This document shows positions 49,614-57,020 of a DNA stretch of 57,020 nt, piece by piece. Position 1 is the stretch's first letter; each line of letters starts with the position of its first letter. A program made the position numbers and the translations under genes. Below the pieces are notes generated by a model, which saw only the letters and a program-made list of their open reading frames with translations, was not told the DNA's origin and did no database searches. Source of the DNA: Aromatoleum diolicum (GTDB taxonomy: Bacteria; Pseudomonadota; Gammaproteobacteria; Burkholderiales; Rhodocyclaceae); assembly GCF_012910955.1 (NCBI RefSeq), contig NZ_WTVQ01000030.1, positions 1 to 57,020 on the forward strand, given 5' to 3'.

Positions 49614-50390
49614 GTGCCCGATTCCCTATCGCACAACCGCCTGCTCGAAACGCTGATTCCACTCGCTCGGCGGGCGGGTGACGTGGTGATGCAGATCTAC
49701 GCCACGGATTTTGCGGTCCGCGGCAAGGATGATGCCTCGCCGGTCACGGAAGCAGACGAACGCGCTGAAGCCGTGATCCTTGCCGGGCTCGCGGCACTGA
49801 CACCAGAGATCCCGGTGGTGGCCGAAGAAGCGGTAGCTGCCGGGAAGCGGCCTGCGGTCGGCGAGCGCTTCTGGCTCGTCGATCCACTCGACGGCACCAA
49901 AGAATTCATCCGGCGCAATGGTGAATTCACTGTGAATATCGCGCTGATCGAGGCGGGACGACCGGTGCTCGGCGTGGTGCTGGCGCCCGCGCTCGGGCGA
50001 CTGTACGGGGGAGCCGCCGGGGTCGGTGCATTCGTCGAGGATGTGGACGGGCGCCGGTCGATCCGCTGCCGCATCCCGCCCGCAGAGGGTCTCACCGTCG
50101 TGGCCAGCCGATCGCATGGCGATGCTGCGGCGCTCGAAGCGTTTCTCGCCGGACGCAGGGTCGCACACCAGGTCAGCGCCGGCTCATCGTTGAAACTGTG
50201 CCTGATTGCCGCGGGCGAAGCGGACCTCTATCCACGACTGGGCCGCACGATGGAATGGGACATTGCCGCGGGTCACGCGGTCCTGGCGGCGGCCGGTGGG
50301 CGTGTCACCGACGTTGATGGACGACCGATGGGTTATGCGAAACCCGATTTCGCCAATCCACACTTCGTCGCCTGGGGGTTCGAGGACTGA
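49614..50390 (+). CDS. cysQ: 3'(2'),5'-bisphosphate nucleotidase CysQ
   Basis: Removes PAP, the by-product of PAPS use, and keeps sulfate reduction going. The protein is 258 residues of the lithium-sensitive phosphatase fold: PVTEADERAEAVI, VVAEEAVAAG, WLVDPLDGTKEFIRRNGEF (metal-binding signature, about 83-100) and the C-terminal MEWDIAAGHAVLAAAGG. The start is GTG with AGGAG upstream. It diverges from cysD and precedes the SLC13-type permease by 6 bases. Confidence 0.95.
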   Translation: MPDSLSHNRLLETLIPLARRAGDVVMQIYATDFAVRGKDDASPVTEADERAEAVILAGLAALTPEIPVVAEEAVAAGKRPAVGERFWLVDPLDGTKEFIRRNGEFTVNIALIEAGRPVLGVVLAPALGRLYGGAAGVGAFVEDVDGRRSIRCRIPPAEGLTVVASRSHGDAAALEAFLAGRRVAHQVSAGSSLKLCLIAAGEADLYPRLGRTMEWDIAAGHAVLAAAGGRVTDVDGRPMGYAKPDFANPHFVAWGFED

Positions 50391-50396
50391 TCGAGC

Positions 50397-52142
50397 ATGC
50401 CGGCCCTGCAGCCCATGACGGCCCCCCTTGTTCTTCTGTCCATTGTCGCGCTGCTCGCGCTGCTGATTCACGGCCGGGCGGCACCTGCCCTGTTGTTCAC
50501 CGTCTGGGCGGCCGCCTTCCACGTCACCGGACTGGTGGATGAGCGGGAATGGCTGTCCAGCTATTCGAATCCTGCGCTGATCACCCTAGTCGTGCTGTTG
50601 CTGGTGTCGCATGCACTGGAGCGCTCCCCGCTACTAGACCGTTTTTCGGCTGTGATCCTCAAGGGCGGACCGTCGCTGGCCATTCTGCGACTTTCCGGCG
50701 TGACCGCGCTGGTGTCGGCGGTGCTGAACAATACCGCGGTGGTCGGCGCGCTGCTCGGGGTAATTTCGCGACAGCGCCAGGTACCTGCATCCAAACTGTT
50801 GATCCCTCTGTCGTACGCTGCGATTCTCGGTGGTGTCACAACGCTCATCGGCACATCGACGAATCTCGTCGTCAATTCCTTCGTGATCGATGCAGGTCTG
50901 CCGGCACTGCAGATGTTCCAGTTCAGCTTGGTCGGCATTCCGGTCGCGCTGGCGTGCATCGCCGTCATGGTGCTGAGTTCGCCGCTGCTGCCTGCCCATC
51001 CGGCCGCATCAAGGGATAACCGGCAGGCGTATTTTCTCGAGGCGCAGGTCACCGGAAACTCGCCCCTGGCAGGCAGAAGCATCGAGCAGAACGGCCTGCG
51101 CAACCTCGACGGCCTGTTTCTGCTCGAGATAGAACGGGAAGACCGGCTGATTTCTCCGGTCGGACCGGACGAGATATTGCGCGACGGCGACATCCTTGTT
51201 TTCACCGGCGAAATCGAGAAAGTCCAAGCGTTGCAGCAGTTTTCCGGTCTGCATGTATTCGGCACGCGCGCGGACGCGCTGCTCGGCTCGAATCTCGTCG
51301 AAGTCGTGATTTCGAACGAATCGATACTGCCCAACCGCACGTTGCGAGAAGTGGATTTCCGCATGCAATTCGATGCGGGTGTCGTCGGCATCCGCCGCGG
51401 CGACAAGCGCCTGACGGGCCAGTTGGGGCGAGTACCGCTACACGTCGGCGACAGCCTTTTGCTAGCAGTGGGCCCCGATTTTGCCCACCACCGCAATATC
51501 GACCGCAATTTCCATCTGCTCGATACCGGCGTGCTGCGCCCCAGGCTGACGAATCCGCAGAGCACCCTCGCACTGTCGGGTTTTGCACTGGCCATAGCGC
51601 TGTCGGCATTCGACGTGTGGCCCCTGCTGAACAGCCTGCTGGTGCTGCTCGCGATACTCCTGGGATCGAGGATCCTGACGCTCAGCGAGATGCGGCGGCG
51701 CTTTCCCTTCGATCTGCTGGTGACGATCGGCTCGGCACTGACGATCGCCAAGGCGCTGGAGTCCTCGGGCGCCGCGCAGATCGTCGCCGACGCGATGCGC
51801 GGCATGTTTGATGGCTACGGCATCTTTGGCGCCTTTGTTGGCGTCTACCTGATCACGCTCGTGCTGACCGAAGTGATCACGAACAACGCTGCCGCAGCGC
51901 TGGCGTTTCCCATCGCCCTATCGACTGCACGCGCGTTCAACGTCGATCCAATGCCCTTCGTGATGGCGGTGGCCTATGGTGCCAGCGCAGGCTTCCTGGT
52001 CCCGTTCGGTTACCAGACGCACCTGATGGTGATGTCTCCCGGACGCTACCGCGTTTTGGATTTCTTCAAAATCGGGCTGCCGGTGAGTCTGACCTATTCC
52101 GCTGTCGTACTGCTACTGGTGCCGGTGTTCTTTCCATTCTGA
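50397..52142 (+). CDS. SLC13-type permease with RCK/TrkA-C domains, possibly a sulfate importer
   Basis: A 581-residue polytopic inner-membrane protein with about twelve helices. The transporter halves carry the SLC13/DASS-type substrate motifs VLNNTAVVGALLGVI and LGGVTTLIGTSTNLVVNSF, repeated as ITNNAAAALAFPIAL and VAYGASAGFLVPFGYQTHL. Two cytoplasmic TrkA-C domains (about residues 205-360, LLEIEREDRLISPVGPDEIL) sit between them. Linked to cysQ by a 6-base gap and divergent from cysDNC, it is a good candidate for sulfate uptake; the substrate is inferred from context only. Confidence 0.85.
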   Translation: MPALQPMTAPLVLLSIVALLALLIHGRAAPALLFTVWAAAFHVTGLVDEREWLSSYSNPALITLVVLLLVSHALERSPLLDRFSAVILKGGPSLAILRLSGVTALVSAVLNNTAVVGALLGVISRQRQVPASKLLIPLSYAAILGGVTTLIGTSTNLVVNSFVIDAGLPALQMFQFSLVGIPVALACIAVMVLSSPLLPAHPAASRDNRQAYFLEAQVTGNSPLAGRSIEQNGLRNLDGLFLLEIEREDRLISPVGPDEILRDGDILVFTGEIEKVQALQQFSGLHVFGTRADALLGSNLVEVVISNESILPNRTLREVDFRMQFDAGVVGIRRGDKRLTGQLGRVPLHVGDSLLLAVGPDFAHHRNIDRNFHLLDTGVLRPRLTNPQSTLALSGFALAIALSAFDVWPLLNSLLVLLAILLGSRILTLSEMRRRFPFDLLVTIGSALTIAKALESSGAAQIVADAMRGMFDGYGIFGAFVGVYLITLVLTEVITNNAAAALAFPIALSTARAFNVDPMPFVMAVAYGASAGFLVPFGYQTHLMVMSPGRYRVLDFFKIGLPVSLTYSAVVLLLVPVFFPF

Positions 52143-52146
52143 AGGT

Positions 52147-52164
52147 CCGCCGGACATCCGGCGG
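52147..52164. other. Hairpin between convergent genes
   Basis: A perfect 8-bp stem (CCGCCGGA with TCCGGCGG) with a two-base loop lies between the convergent permease and SGNH genes. No T-run follows on either strand, so termination is only possible, not clear. Confidence 0.45.
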
Positions 52165-52172
52165 CTGGATCG

Positions 52173-53231
52173 CTATCGGAATGTCGCGAGACCGTCCACG
52201 GCCGCCTGCATCGCAAGACGGACGGCCAGTGCGTTCATGTGACCATCGTAGGGGCCAACCTCGAGCTTGAGGGGGTAACGCGCAAAGTGCTCGCGAAATA
52301 CGGGCTCGGTGTCGATCACAAGCGCGCCGGCAGCTCGAGCGAGTGAGATAAACCGGGCTCGGTCCGCGTCTGGAACGGGCATGCCCGTATTTGGCCCGGC
52401 TCGATCGCTGTCGATCACGATCACAAGCTTTCCGCTTACGTACGGCTTGATGCGGGAGAAGAAGGCTTCGGCCACCGCATCGACTTCGCGTACCGGGGCA
52501 TCCGCTCGCGCGAGACCAGCGCGATTGGCCATACCTCCAGCCACGGCTGGCTTCGTCGGCGCCACGGGACCGGATTGCATCACGATCTGCCGCCACAAGC
52601 GTTCAGGACTGAACTTCAATTGGCTGAACAGGTATTGCGCAAAGGCAGAATGACGCAGGATGCGCTTTGCGAGCCCGGGAGCCGCTTGCGTCTCGGTTCG
52701 TGGCTGCAGACTTTGCCGATCGAGACACGGCCCGTGGATGTTGCCCGATCCACATAGCGACTGGCGCACGTCGCCGCGTTCCATCAGCACGACAAAGTCG
52801 CGCACACCGTATTGTTCGTGTGCCAGCCGAATCCTTTCGGCGTAATCGAGCAACGCCGATCCCGGGCCACCCATTGCGTATACTGGCCGATCGCCAAGCG
52901 AGCGTTCGAGCTGCGCTCCCGGACGATCGGCCGCCGCGAGCATCGACGCTTCGACGTAGCTATCGCCCACAAGCGCGACCGCGCGCTCCTCGTACACAAA
53001 ATCCCGATCGGCGAGAAAGCCCGCATTGTTGCTGCGGTTTCGCTGCGCATTGCGCAGGTCCCAACCCGTTGCGGTCGTCCACTGATGTCCTGGCGGGTAG
53101 GTGATGATCAGTGGATCGCTGTAATAGCCGGTTTCCGTGGCGCTCGATACGGGCAGTGCATGCAGGACGATCTCGCATGCAATCAGGAAGGCGGTGATCC
53201 CCAGCAGCCAGTAGAAGCTCGCGCGCACCAT
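52173..53231 (-). CDS. SGNH hydrolase-like protein (AlgJ/AlgX-related), partner of MBOAT
   Basis: A 352-residue protein with one N-terminal membrane helix (about 5-25, FYWLLGITAFLIACEIVLHAL) and an exported SGNH domain. The block I motif is VALVGDSYVEASML (about 87-100), block III-like GGPGSALLDYAE follows, and the catalytic Asp-x-x-His is in VGPYDGHMNALAVRLAMQA near the C-terminus. Such proteins move or remove O-acetyl groups on polysaccharides. It starts 1 base after the MBOAT stop, so the two probably work as a pair. Confidence 0.82.
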   Translation of the reverse strand: MVRASFYWLLGITAFLIACEIVLHALPVSSATETGYYSDPLIITYPPGHQWTTATGWDLRNAQRNRSNNAGFLADRDFVYEERAVALVGDSYVEASMLAAADRPGAQLERSLGDRPVYAMGGPGSALLDYAERIRLAHEQYGVRDFVVLMERGDVRQSLCGSGNIHGPCLDRQSLQPRTETQAAPGLAKRILRHSAFAQYLFSQLKFSPERLWRQIVMQSGPVAPTKPAVAGGMANRAGLARADAPVREVDAVAEAFFSRIKPYVSGKLVIVIDSDRAGPNTGMPVPDADRARFISLARAAGALVIDTEPVFREHFARYPLKLEVGPYDGHMNALAVRLAMQAAVDGLATFR

Positions 53232-53232
53232 T

Positions 53233-54729
53233 TCAGAAATTGAAGTAGATGAACGCGCTGATCGAATCGCGCGTGGTGTTGAGCAACACGAAAAACAATG
53301 CCGCGGCAAGGCCCGCGCCCGCAACGAACGAACCTGCGCGGGAGCCGGTGCGGCATATTTCGAGAACCCGGGCGCCGATACGGTTGCTGTTGGGCGCGAC
53401 AAAAGCGATGCTTCCCAACACCAGACACCACGTCATTCCCGCCGACCAGGCGAGTCCGGCGTTCCAAAGGAGTACTTGCGTTCCGTACTCAGGATTCAGG
53501 CCAAGCATCCCGCGCAGTATGCGCCCCGCCCCCGAGAACGACTCGGCACGGAAAAATACCCAGGCGACGATGACCGACAGCATCGTCAGCCCCCAGGCCA
53601 ACAGGGCAAATAATCGACTGCGTCCGAATCTCGCAAGCAAAGCTTCGCCGCACACAGCCCTGAAAGCATGATTGATCGTCAGATAAAGGCCATGCAGAAA
53701 CCCCCAGAAAACAAAGGACCAGCTTGCACCGTGCCAGAGCCCTCCCAGGAGCATCGTCGTCGCGAGGTTGCCGTAACGCCTGACCACGCCGTAACGATTC
53801 CCGCCCAGCGCGATGTAGAGGTAGTCACGCAGGAAGTTCGACAACGAAATATGCCACCGGCGCCAGAAATCGCTAATGCTGGTGGCGCGGTATGGTGAAT
53901 TGAAATTGAACGGAAGGCGCACGTTGAACATCCACGACAAACCGATCGCCATGTCCGAATATCCGGAAAAATCGAAGTAAAGCTGAAAGGTGTAGGCCAG
54001 CGCCCCCAGCCAGGCTTCATGAATATCGGGCGACAGGCCCGCATCCGCAGGTTTGAACACCGCGTCCGCGTAGGGCGCGATGCCGTCGGCGAGCGCTACC
54101 TTCTTGAAGAGTCCGAGGGCAAAAATTGCGAGTCCTGCCGCGAAATTTCCCGAGTTGAACCGATATGTCTTGGCGTCGCCGAACTGCGGCATCATTTGTG
54201 CGTGGTGCAGCACCGGTCCAGCGATAAGGTGCGGAAAATAAGTGACGAACAGGCCGTAGTGCGTGAATTTGTATTCGCTTATACCCTTCTGGTAAGCATC
54301 GGCCAGAAAGGCGATCTGGGTGAAGGTAAAGAAGGAAATTCCGATCGGAAGCAGCACGCGACCGATATCCCACTGCGTACCCAGCGCCAAGTTGAGGTTA
54401 TCGACGAAGAAATTGGCGTACTTGAAGTAGGCCAGCATCGCCAGGTTGGCGACGACGCCGAAGATCAGCCAATACTTCGCCGAAGGCTCCGCCGGCTGCG
54501 CGTCTCCGGCCGTTTTCAGCGCCGCGATTCTCGTGCCGATGAAAAAGTTGCCGCAGATCGAACCCAACAGCAAGGCCGTGAACTCGGGCATCCAGTAGCC
54601 GTAGAAGATCAGCGACGAAACGAATAGCCAGGTCGCGGCGCCCGAATGGGAGAAACGTGCGATCGAAAAGAAACCTGCCAGCACCAGCGGCAGAAACATC
54701 CCGGCGAAAGCGAACGTCGTAAACAGCAT
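53233..54729 (-). CDS. MBOAT-family O-acyltransferase (AlgI-like)
   Basis: A 498-residue polytopic inner-membrane protein. It shows the AlgI-family features YFDFSGYSDMAIGLSWMFNV, LRDYLYIALGGNRYG and the conserved His in LGGLWHGASWSFVFWGFLHG (about residues 300-340). MBOAT proteins pass acyl, often acetyl, groups across the membrane for polysaccharide O-acylation. The start at ATG 54729 (MLFTTFAFAGMF) fits; the longer upstream frame has no membrane character. Its position by an exosortase-type ACP and acyl-CoA ligase suggests a surface polysaccharide target. Confidence 0.92.
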   Translation of the reverse strand: MLFTTFAFAGMFLPLVLAGFFSIARFSHSGAATWLFVSSLIFYGYWMPEFTALLLGSICGNFFIGTRIAALKTAGDAQPAEPSAKYWLIFGVVANLAMLAYFKYANFFVDNLNLALGTQWDIGRVLLPIGISFFTFTQIAFLADAYQKGISEYKFTHYGLFVTYFPHLIAGPVLHHAQMMPQFGDAKTYRFNSGNFAAGLAIFALGLFKKVALADGIAPYADAVFKPADAGLSPDIHEAWLGALAYTFQLYFDFSGYSDMAIGLSWMFNVRLPFNFNSPYRATSISDFWRRWHISLSNFLRDYLYIALGGNRYGVVRRYGNLATTMLLGGLWHGASWSFVFWGFLHGLYLTINHAFRAVCGEALLARFGRSRLFALLAWGLTMLSVIVAWVFFRAESFSGAGRILRGMLGLNPEYGTQVLLWNAGLAWSAGMTWCLVLGSIAFVAPNSNRIGARVLEICRTGSRAGSFVAGAGLAAALFFVLLNTTRDSISAFIYFNF

Positions 54730-54984
54730 GAAATCATCCACCCAAAGATGGGGTTTCGACCTGCCGGATACTGCCAAGACACCAAAATTCGACCGCTACC
54801 CGACTTCGGGGGCAAGGCTACCACCGAGCATAATTCGCGGGCCACGCAAGGGAGACTCGGAACAGGAACCCTAGCGCAAGGGGGTCTCCCTGCGCAAATA
54901 TCAAAGCCAAGCCCGAAACAGGTAATCCGTCCCGACGGTGCTGAACCGTCTACCGAAATCGGCCCTGCGCCCGGGCACGGGGAA

Positions 54985-55236
54985 TCAACGCCCGGACAAG
55001 CGGCTCACAAATTCGACCACAGTGCCGACGGTGGCAAACGAACTGCCGTCAATCTCGTCGTCGGGGACTTCGATATTGAAGCGTTCCTCGATGGCGTGGA
55101 TCACCGCCAGCACAGCCATTGAATCGAGCTCCGGCACGCTGCCCAGAAGGGCCGTGTCGGCATCGAAGAGCAGCCCGCGTCCATTGAGGCTCAACACCTC
55201 GTCGAGCAGGGCCAAGACTTGTTCCTGGATATTCAA
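54985..55236 (-). CDS. Acyl carrier protein, exosortase A-associated type
   Basis: An 83-residue ACP with the phosphopantetheine-attachment serine in VPELDSMAVLAVIHAIEE (about residue 38) and the acidic recognition helix after it. No ATG fits the ACP N-terminus; a TTG at 55236 does, with GAGAGG eight bases upstream. It diverges from the acyl-CoA ligase gene, a pairing typical of exosortase A/PEP-CTERM accessory clusters. The 255-base gap to the MBOAT gene downstream (54730-54984) shows no gene. Confidence 0.85.
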   Translation of the reverse strand: MNIQEQVLALLDEVLSLNGRGLLFDADTALLGSVPELDSMAVLAVIHAIEERFNIEVPDDEIDGSSFATVGTVVEFVSRLSGR

Positions 55237-55399
55237 AGCAAAAACCTCTCTGCGCCGATAAATGCCGGCCGCCTCCGCGGCCCGGACCGGAAATGCGCGC
55301 ATTATACTTGCCGGCCAGGCCTTCTCTGACCAGTTCGTTGCGACGGCGTGACGCCGCCGCTTACAACCTGTGCCGAACGACACCGCCCGCCGGACCACG

Positions 55400-57004
55400 A
55401 TGACTTCAGCCAACCTCCTCCACGACCTCGTCCACATCGCCACGGCACGCGATGGTTCCCGCCCTGCTCTCACTCGCGGGGCGCAGACCCTGTCGTATAC
55501 GGAACTGGACGCACAATGCCGTGCCTGTGCCGCCGGCCTGCGGGAACTGGGACTGGCACGCGCGGAACGGGTCGGGATCTATCTTGAGAAACGCGCAGAG
55601 TTTGTCGCCGCGGCCTTCGGGACGACCGCCGCCGGCGGCACCTTCGTGCCACTGAACCCTTTGCTGAAGGGCGAGCAGGTCGGTCATATCCTGCGCGACT
55701 GCAACGTGCGCGTGCTGATCACCAGCGCCGAGCGCCTGGCGGTGCTGCAACCGGTGCTGGCAAGCTGCCATGACCTGCGCCAGGTGGTACTGGTCGGCAA
55801 TCCGGCCGAACTACCGGCGGTCGAGGGGGCCAGCGTACATCGCTGGAGCGAGGTCTGCCAGGCCGCGGCACGGTCCGGTCACCGCGTGATCGATACGGAC
55901 ATGGCCGCAATCCTGTATACCTCCGGCAGCACGGGGCGGCCGAAAGGCGTCGTGCTGTCACACCGCAATCTCGTGACAGGTGCGCGCAGTGTCGCGCAGT
56001 ACCTTGAAAATCATGCTGACGACACGCTGCTCGCAGCCCTGCCATTGTCCTTCGACGCAGGCTTTTCGCAGCTCACCACCGCCTTTCACACCGGCGCCCG
56101 CGCGGTGCTGATCGATTACCTGTTGCCCCGCGACGTGCTCAATGCAGTCGTGCGCGAGCGCGTTACCGGCCTCACTGCGGTACCGCCGCTGTGGATCCAG
56201 CTCGCCGGACTTGACTGGCCGGAGACCGTCGCCGAGCACCTGCGCTACATCGCCAACACCGGCGGACGCATGCCTTTCGAGACCCTGAAGACGCTGCGTT
56301 CAAAACTCCCGGGCACCCGTCCCTTCCTGATGTACGGACTGACCGAAGCCTTTCGCGCGACCTATCTCCCGCCGGACGAGATCGATCGGCGCCCCGACTC
56401 GATCGGCAAAGCCATTCCCAATGCCGAAGTGCTAGTGCTGCGCGAGGACGGCAGCGAATGCGCACCGAACGAACCCGGCGAATTGGTGCAGCGCGGCGCA
56501 CTCGTCGGCATGGGCTACTGGAACGATGCGGAAAAGACGGCGGAACGCTACAAGCCGCTGCCAGCCGGTATCGGCGGCCACGAGACCGGTCTGATGATCC
56601 CGGAAGTGGCGGTATTTTCCGGCGACAGCGTACGCCGCGACGAGGACGGTTTCCTGTACTTCATCGGCCGACGCGACGAGATGATGAAAACCTCGGGCTA
56701 TCGCGTCAGCCCCACGGAAGTCGAGGAGATCCTCTACGGCTCGGGCCGGGTCGGCGAATGCGTCGCGTTCGGCCTGCCGCACCCCGCCCTCGGCCACGCG
56801 ATCTGCGTCATCGCGACGCCGGCACCCGGCACCCAACTTGACACCACCGCCCTGCTCGCCGATTGCCGCAAGCGGATGCCGGCCTACATGGTGCCCGCGC
56901 ACATTGAGGTGCGCGACGGCCCGCTGCCGCGAAACCCGAACGGCAAGATCGATCGCAAGCAGTTGGCGGCCGAATATCAGGAAAGCAAGGAAGACTCGCA
57001 GTGA
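55400..57004 (+). CDS. Acyl-CoA ligase (AMP-forming), exosortase A-associated type
   Basis: Adenylate-forming enzyme of 534 residues that activates a carboxylic acid. It has AMP-binding motifs ILYTSGSTGRPKGVVLSHRN (about 172), MYGLTEAFRATYLPPDEI (about 311), and the C-terminal hinge and catalytic lysine in LPRNPNGKIDRKQLAAEY (about 515). The start is ATG 55400; a GTG at 55370 would add ten residues. Divergent from an ACP gene, it probably loads that carrier or feeds a pathway with it. The substrate is unknown. The stop overlaps the next start. Confidence 0.88.
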   Translation: MTSANLLHDLVHIATARDGSRPALTRGAQTLSYTELDAQCRACAAGLRELGLARAERVGIYLEKRAEFVAAAFGTTAAGGTFVPLNPLLKGEQVGHILRDCNVRVLITSAERLAVLQPVLASCHDLRQVVLVGNPAELPAVEGASVHRWSEVCQAAARSGHRVIDTDMAAILYTSGSTGRPKGVVLSHRNLVTGARSVAQYLENHADDTLLAALPLSFDAGFSQLTTAFHTGARAVLIDYLLPRDVLNAVVRERVTGLTAVPPLWIQLAGLDWPETVAEHLRYIANTGGRMPFETLKTLRSKLPGTRPFLMYGLTEAFRATYLPPDEIDRRPDSIGKAIPNAEVLVLREDGSECAPNEPGELVQRGALVGMGYWNDAEKTAERYKPLPAGIGGHETGLMIPEVAVFSGDSVRRDEDGFLYFIGRRDEMMKTSGYRVSPTEVEEILYGSGRVGECVAFGLPHPALGHAICVIATPAPGTQLDTTALLADCRKRMPAYMVPAHIEVRDGPLPRNPNGKIDRKQLAAEYQESKEDSQ

Positions 57005-57020
57005 GCGCCCCCCCAAAGCC
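57001..57020 (+). CDS. Start of next gene, cut by the right window edge
   Basis: A GTG at 57001 overlaps the ligase stop (GTGA) and opens a frame reading MSAPPK before the edge. In exosortase A clusters a PLP-dependent decarboxylase often follows this ligase, but only six codons are visible, so identity is a guess. Confidence 0.35.

Noticed and set aside
54730-54984. Possible sigma-54-like promoter (TGGCA and GGCA) upstream of the MBOAT gene
   Set aside because: The GG and GC elements are one base short of the required spacing, so it is not supported.

Overview
The window looks like a chromosomal segment of a high-GC betaproteobacterium, most likely Rhodocyclales (Azoarcus/Aromatoleum/Thauera type). 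This is inferred from gene order and protein families: the gyrA-serC-pheA-tyrA-aroA/cmk-rpsA-ihfB-lapA-lapB run, an OmpA-ubiG pair, a pilBCD locus, cysD-cysNC sulfate activation, and exosortase A-type accessory genes. No rRNA, tRNA, CRISPR array, transposase or phage gene was seen. Species cannot be fixed from this sequence alone.

Layout. Positions 1-14629 (minus strand) hold a compact housekeeping array: gyrA, serC, pheA, tyrA, a fused aroA-cmk, rpsA, ihfB (then a strong terminator), lapA, lapB, ugd, cysM and the start of an unrecognised exported protein that runs off the left edge. Positions 14840-18588 (plus) hold two paralogous OmpA-family proteins on either side of a TRZ/ATZ-type amidohydrolase, then ubiG. 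Positions 18845-29890 form an accessory block: part of a type VI secretion system (T6SS) with an M15 peptidase, PAAR tip, a membrane-anchored thiolase-fold-like protein, TssM, TagF, an OmpA/BON protein and TssA, plus two orphan genes, one a lipoprotein with a ten-G tract. Most core T6SS genes (tssB, C, D, E, F, G, H, I, J, K, L) are absent from the window.

Positions 30079-34156 (minus) return to housekeeping: gloA, a YgjP-type metallopeptidase, a molybdopterin-binding-domain protein, an EI24-family membrane protein and ffh. Positions 34199-39037 (plus) hold a cytochrome c assembly-type membrane protein, pilB, pilC and a frameshifted pilD. Positions 39174-45080 carry an FmdB-type zinc ribbon, a DUF502 protein, aspS, a TPR protein with a degenerate receiver domain, a secreted ribonuclease with its barstar-type inhibitor, and nudB. 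Then come a small heat-shock protein and argB.

Positions 46688-52142 form a sulfate-activation locus: cysD and cysNC on the minus strand, divergent from cysQ and an SLC13-type permease. Together these would import sulfate (or another anion), make APS and PAPS, and remove PAP. From 52173 to the right edge lie genes of an exosortase A/extracellular polysaccharide type: an SGNH hydrolase-like protein, an MBOAT acyltransferase, an acyl carrier protein, and an acyl-CoA ligase whose downstream neighbour starts at the window edge.

The points most worth a second look are the thiolase-like protein coupled to tssM, the split T6SS locus with a Fur-box-like site, the G10 tract in a lipoprotein gene, the pilD frameshift with a TGATG restart, the receiver domain with Glu in place of the phosphoacceptor Asp, and the RNase/barstar pair inserted between housekeeping genes.
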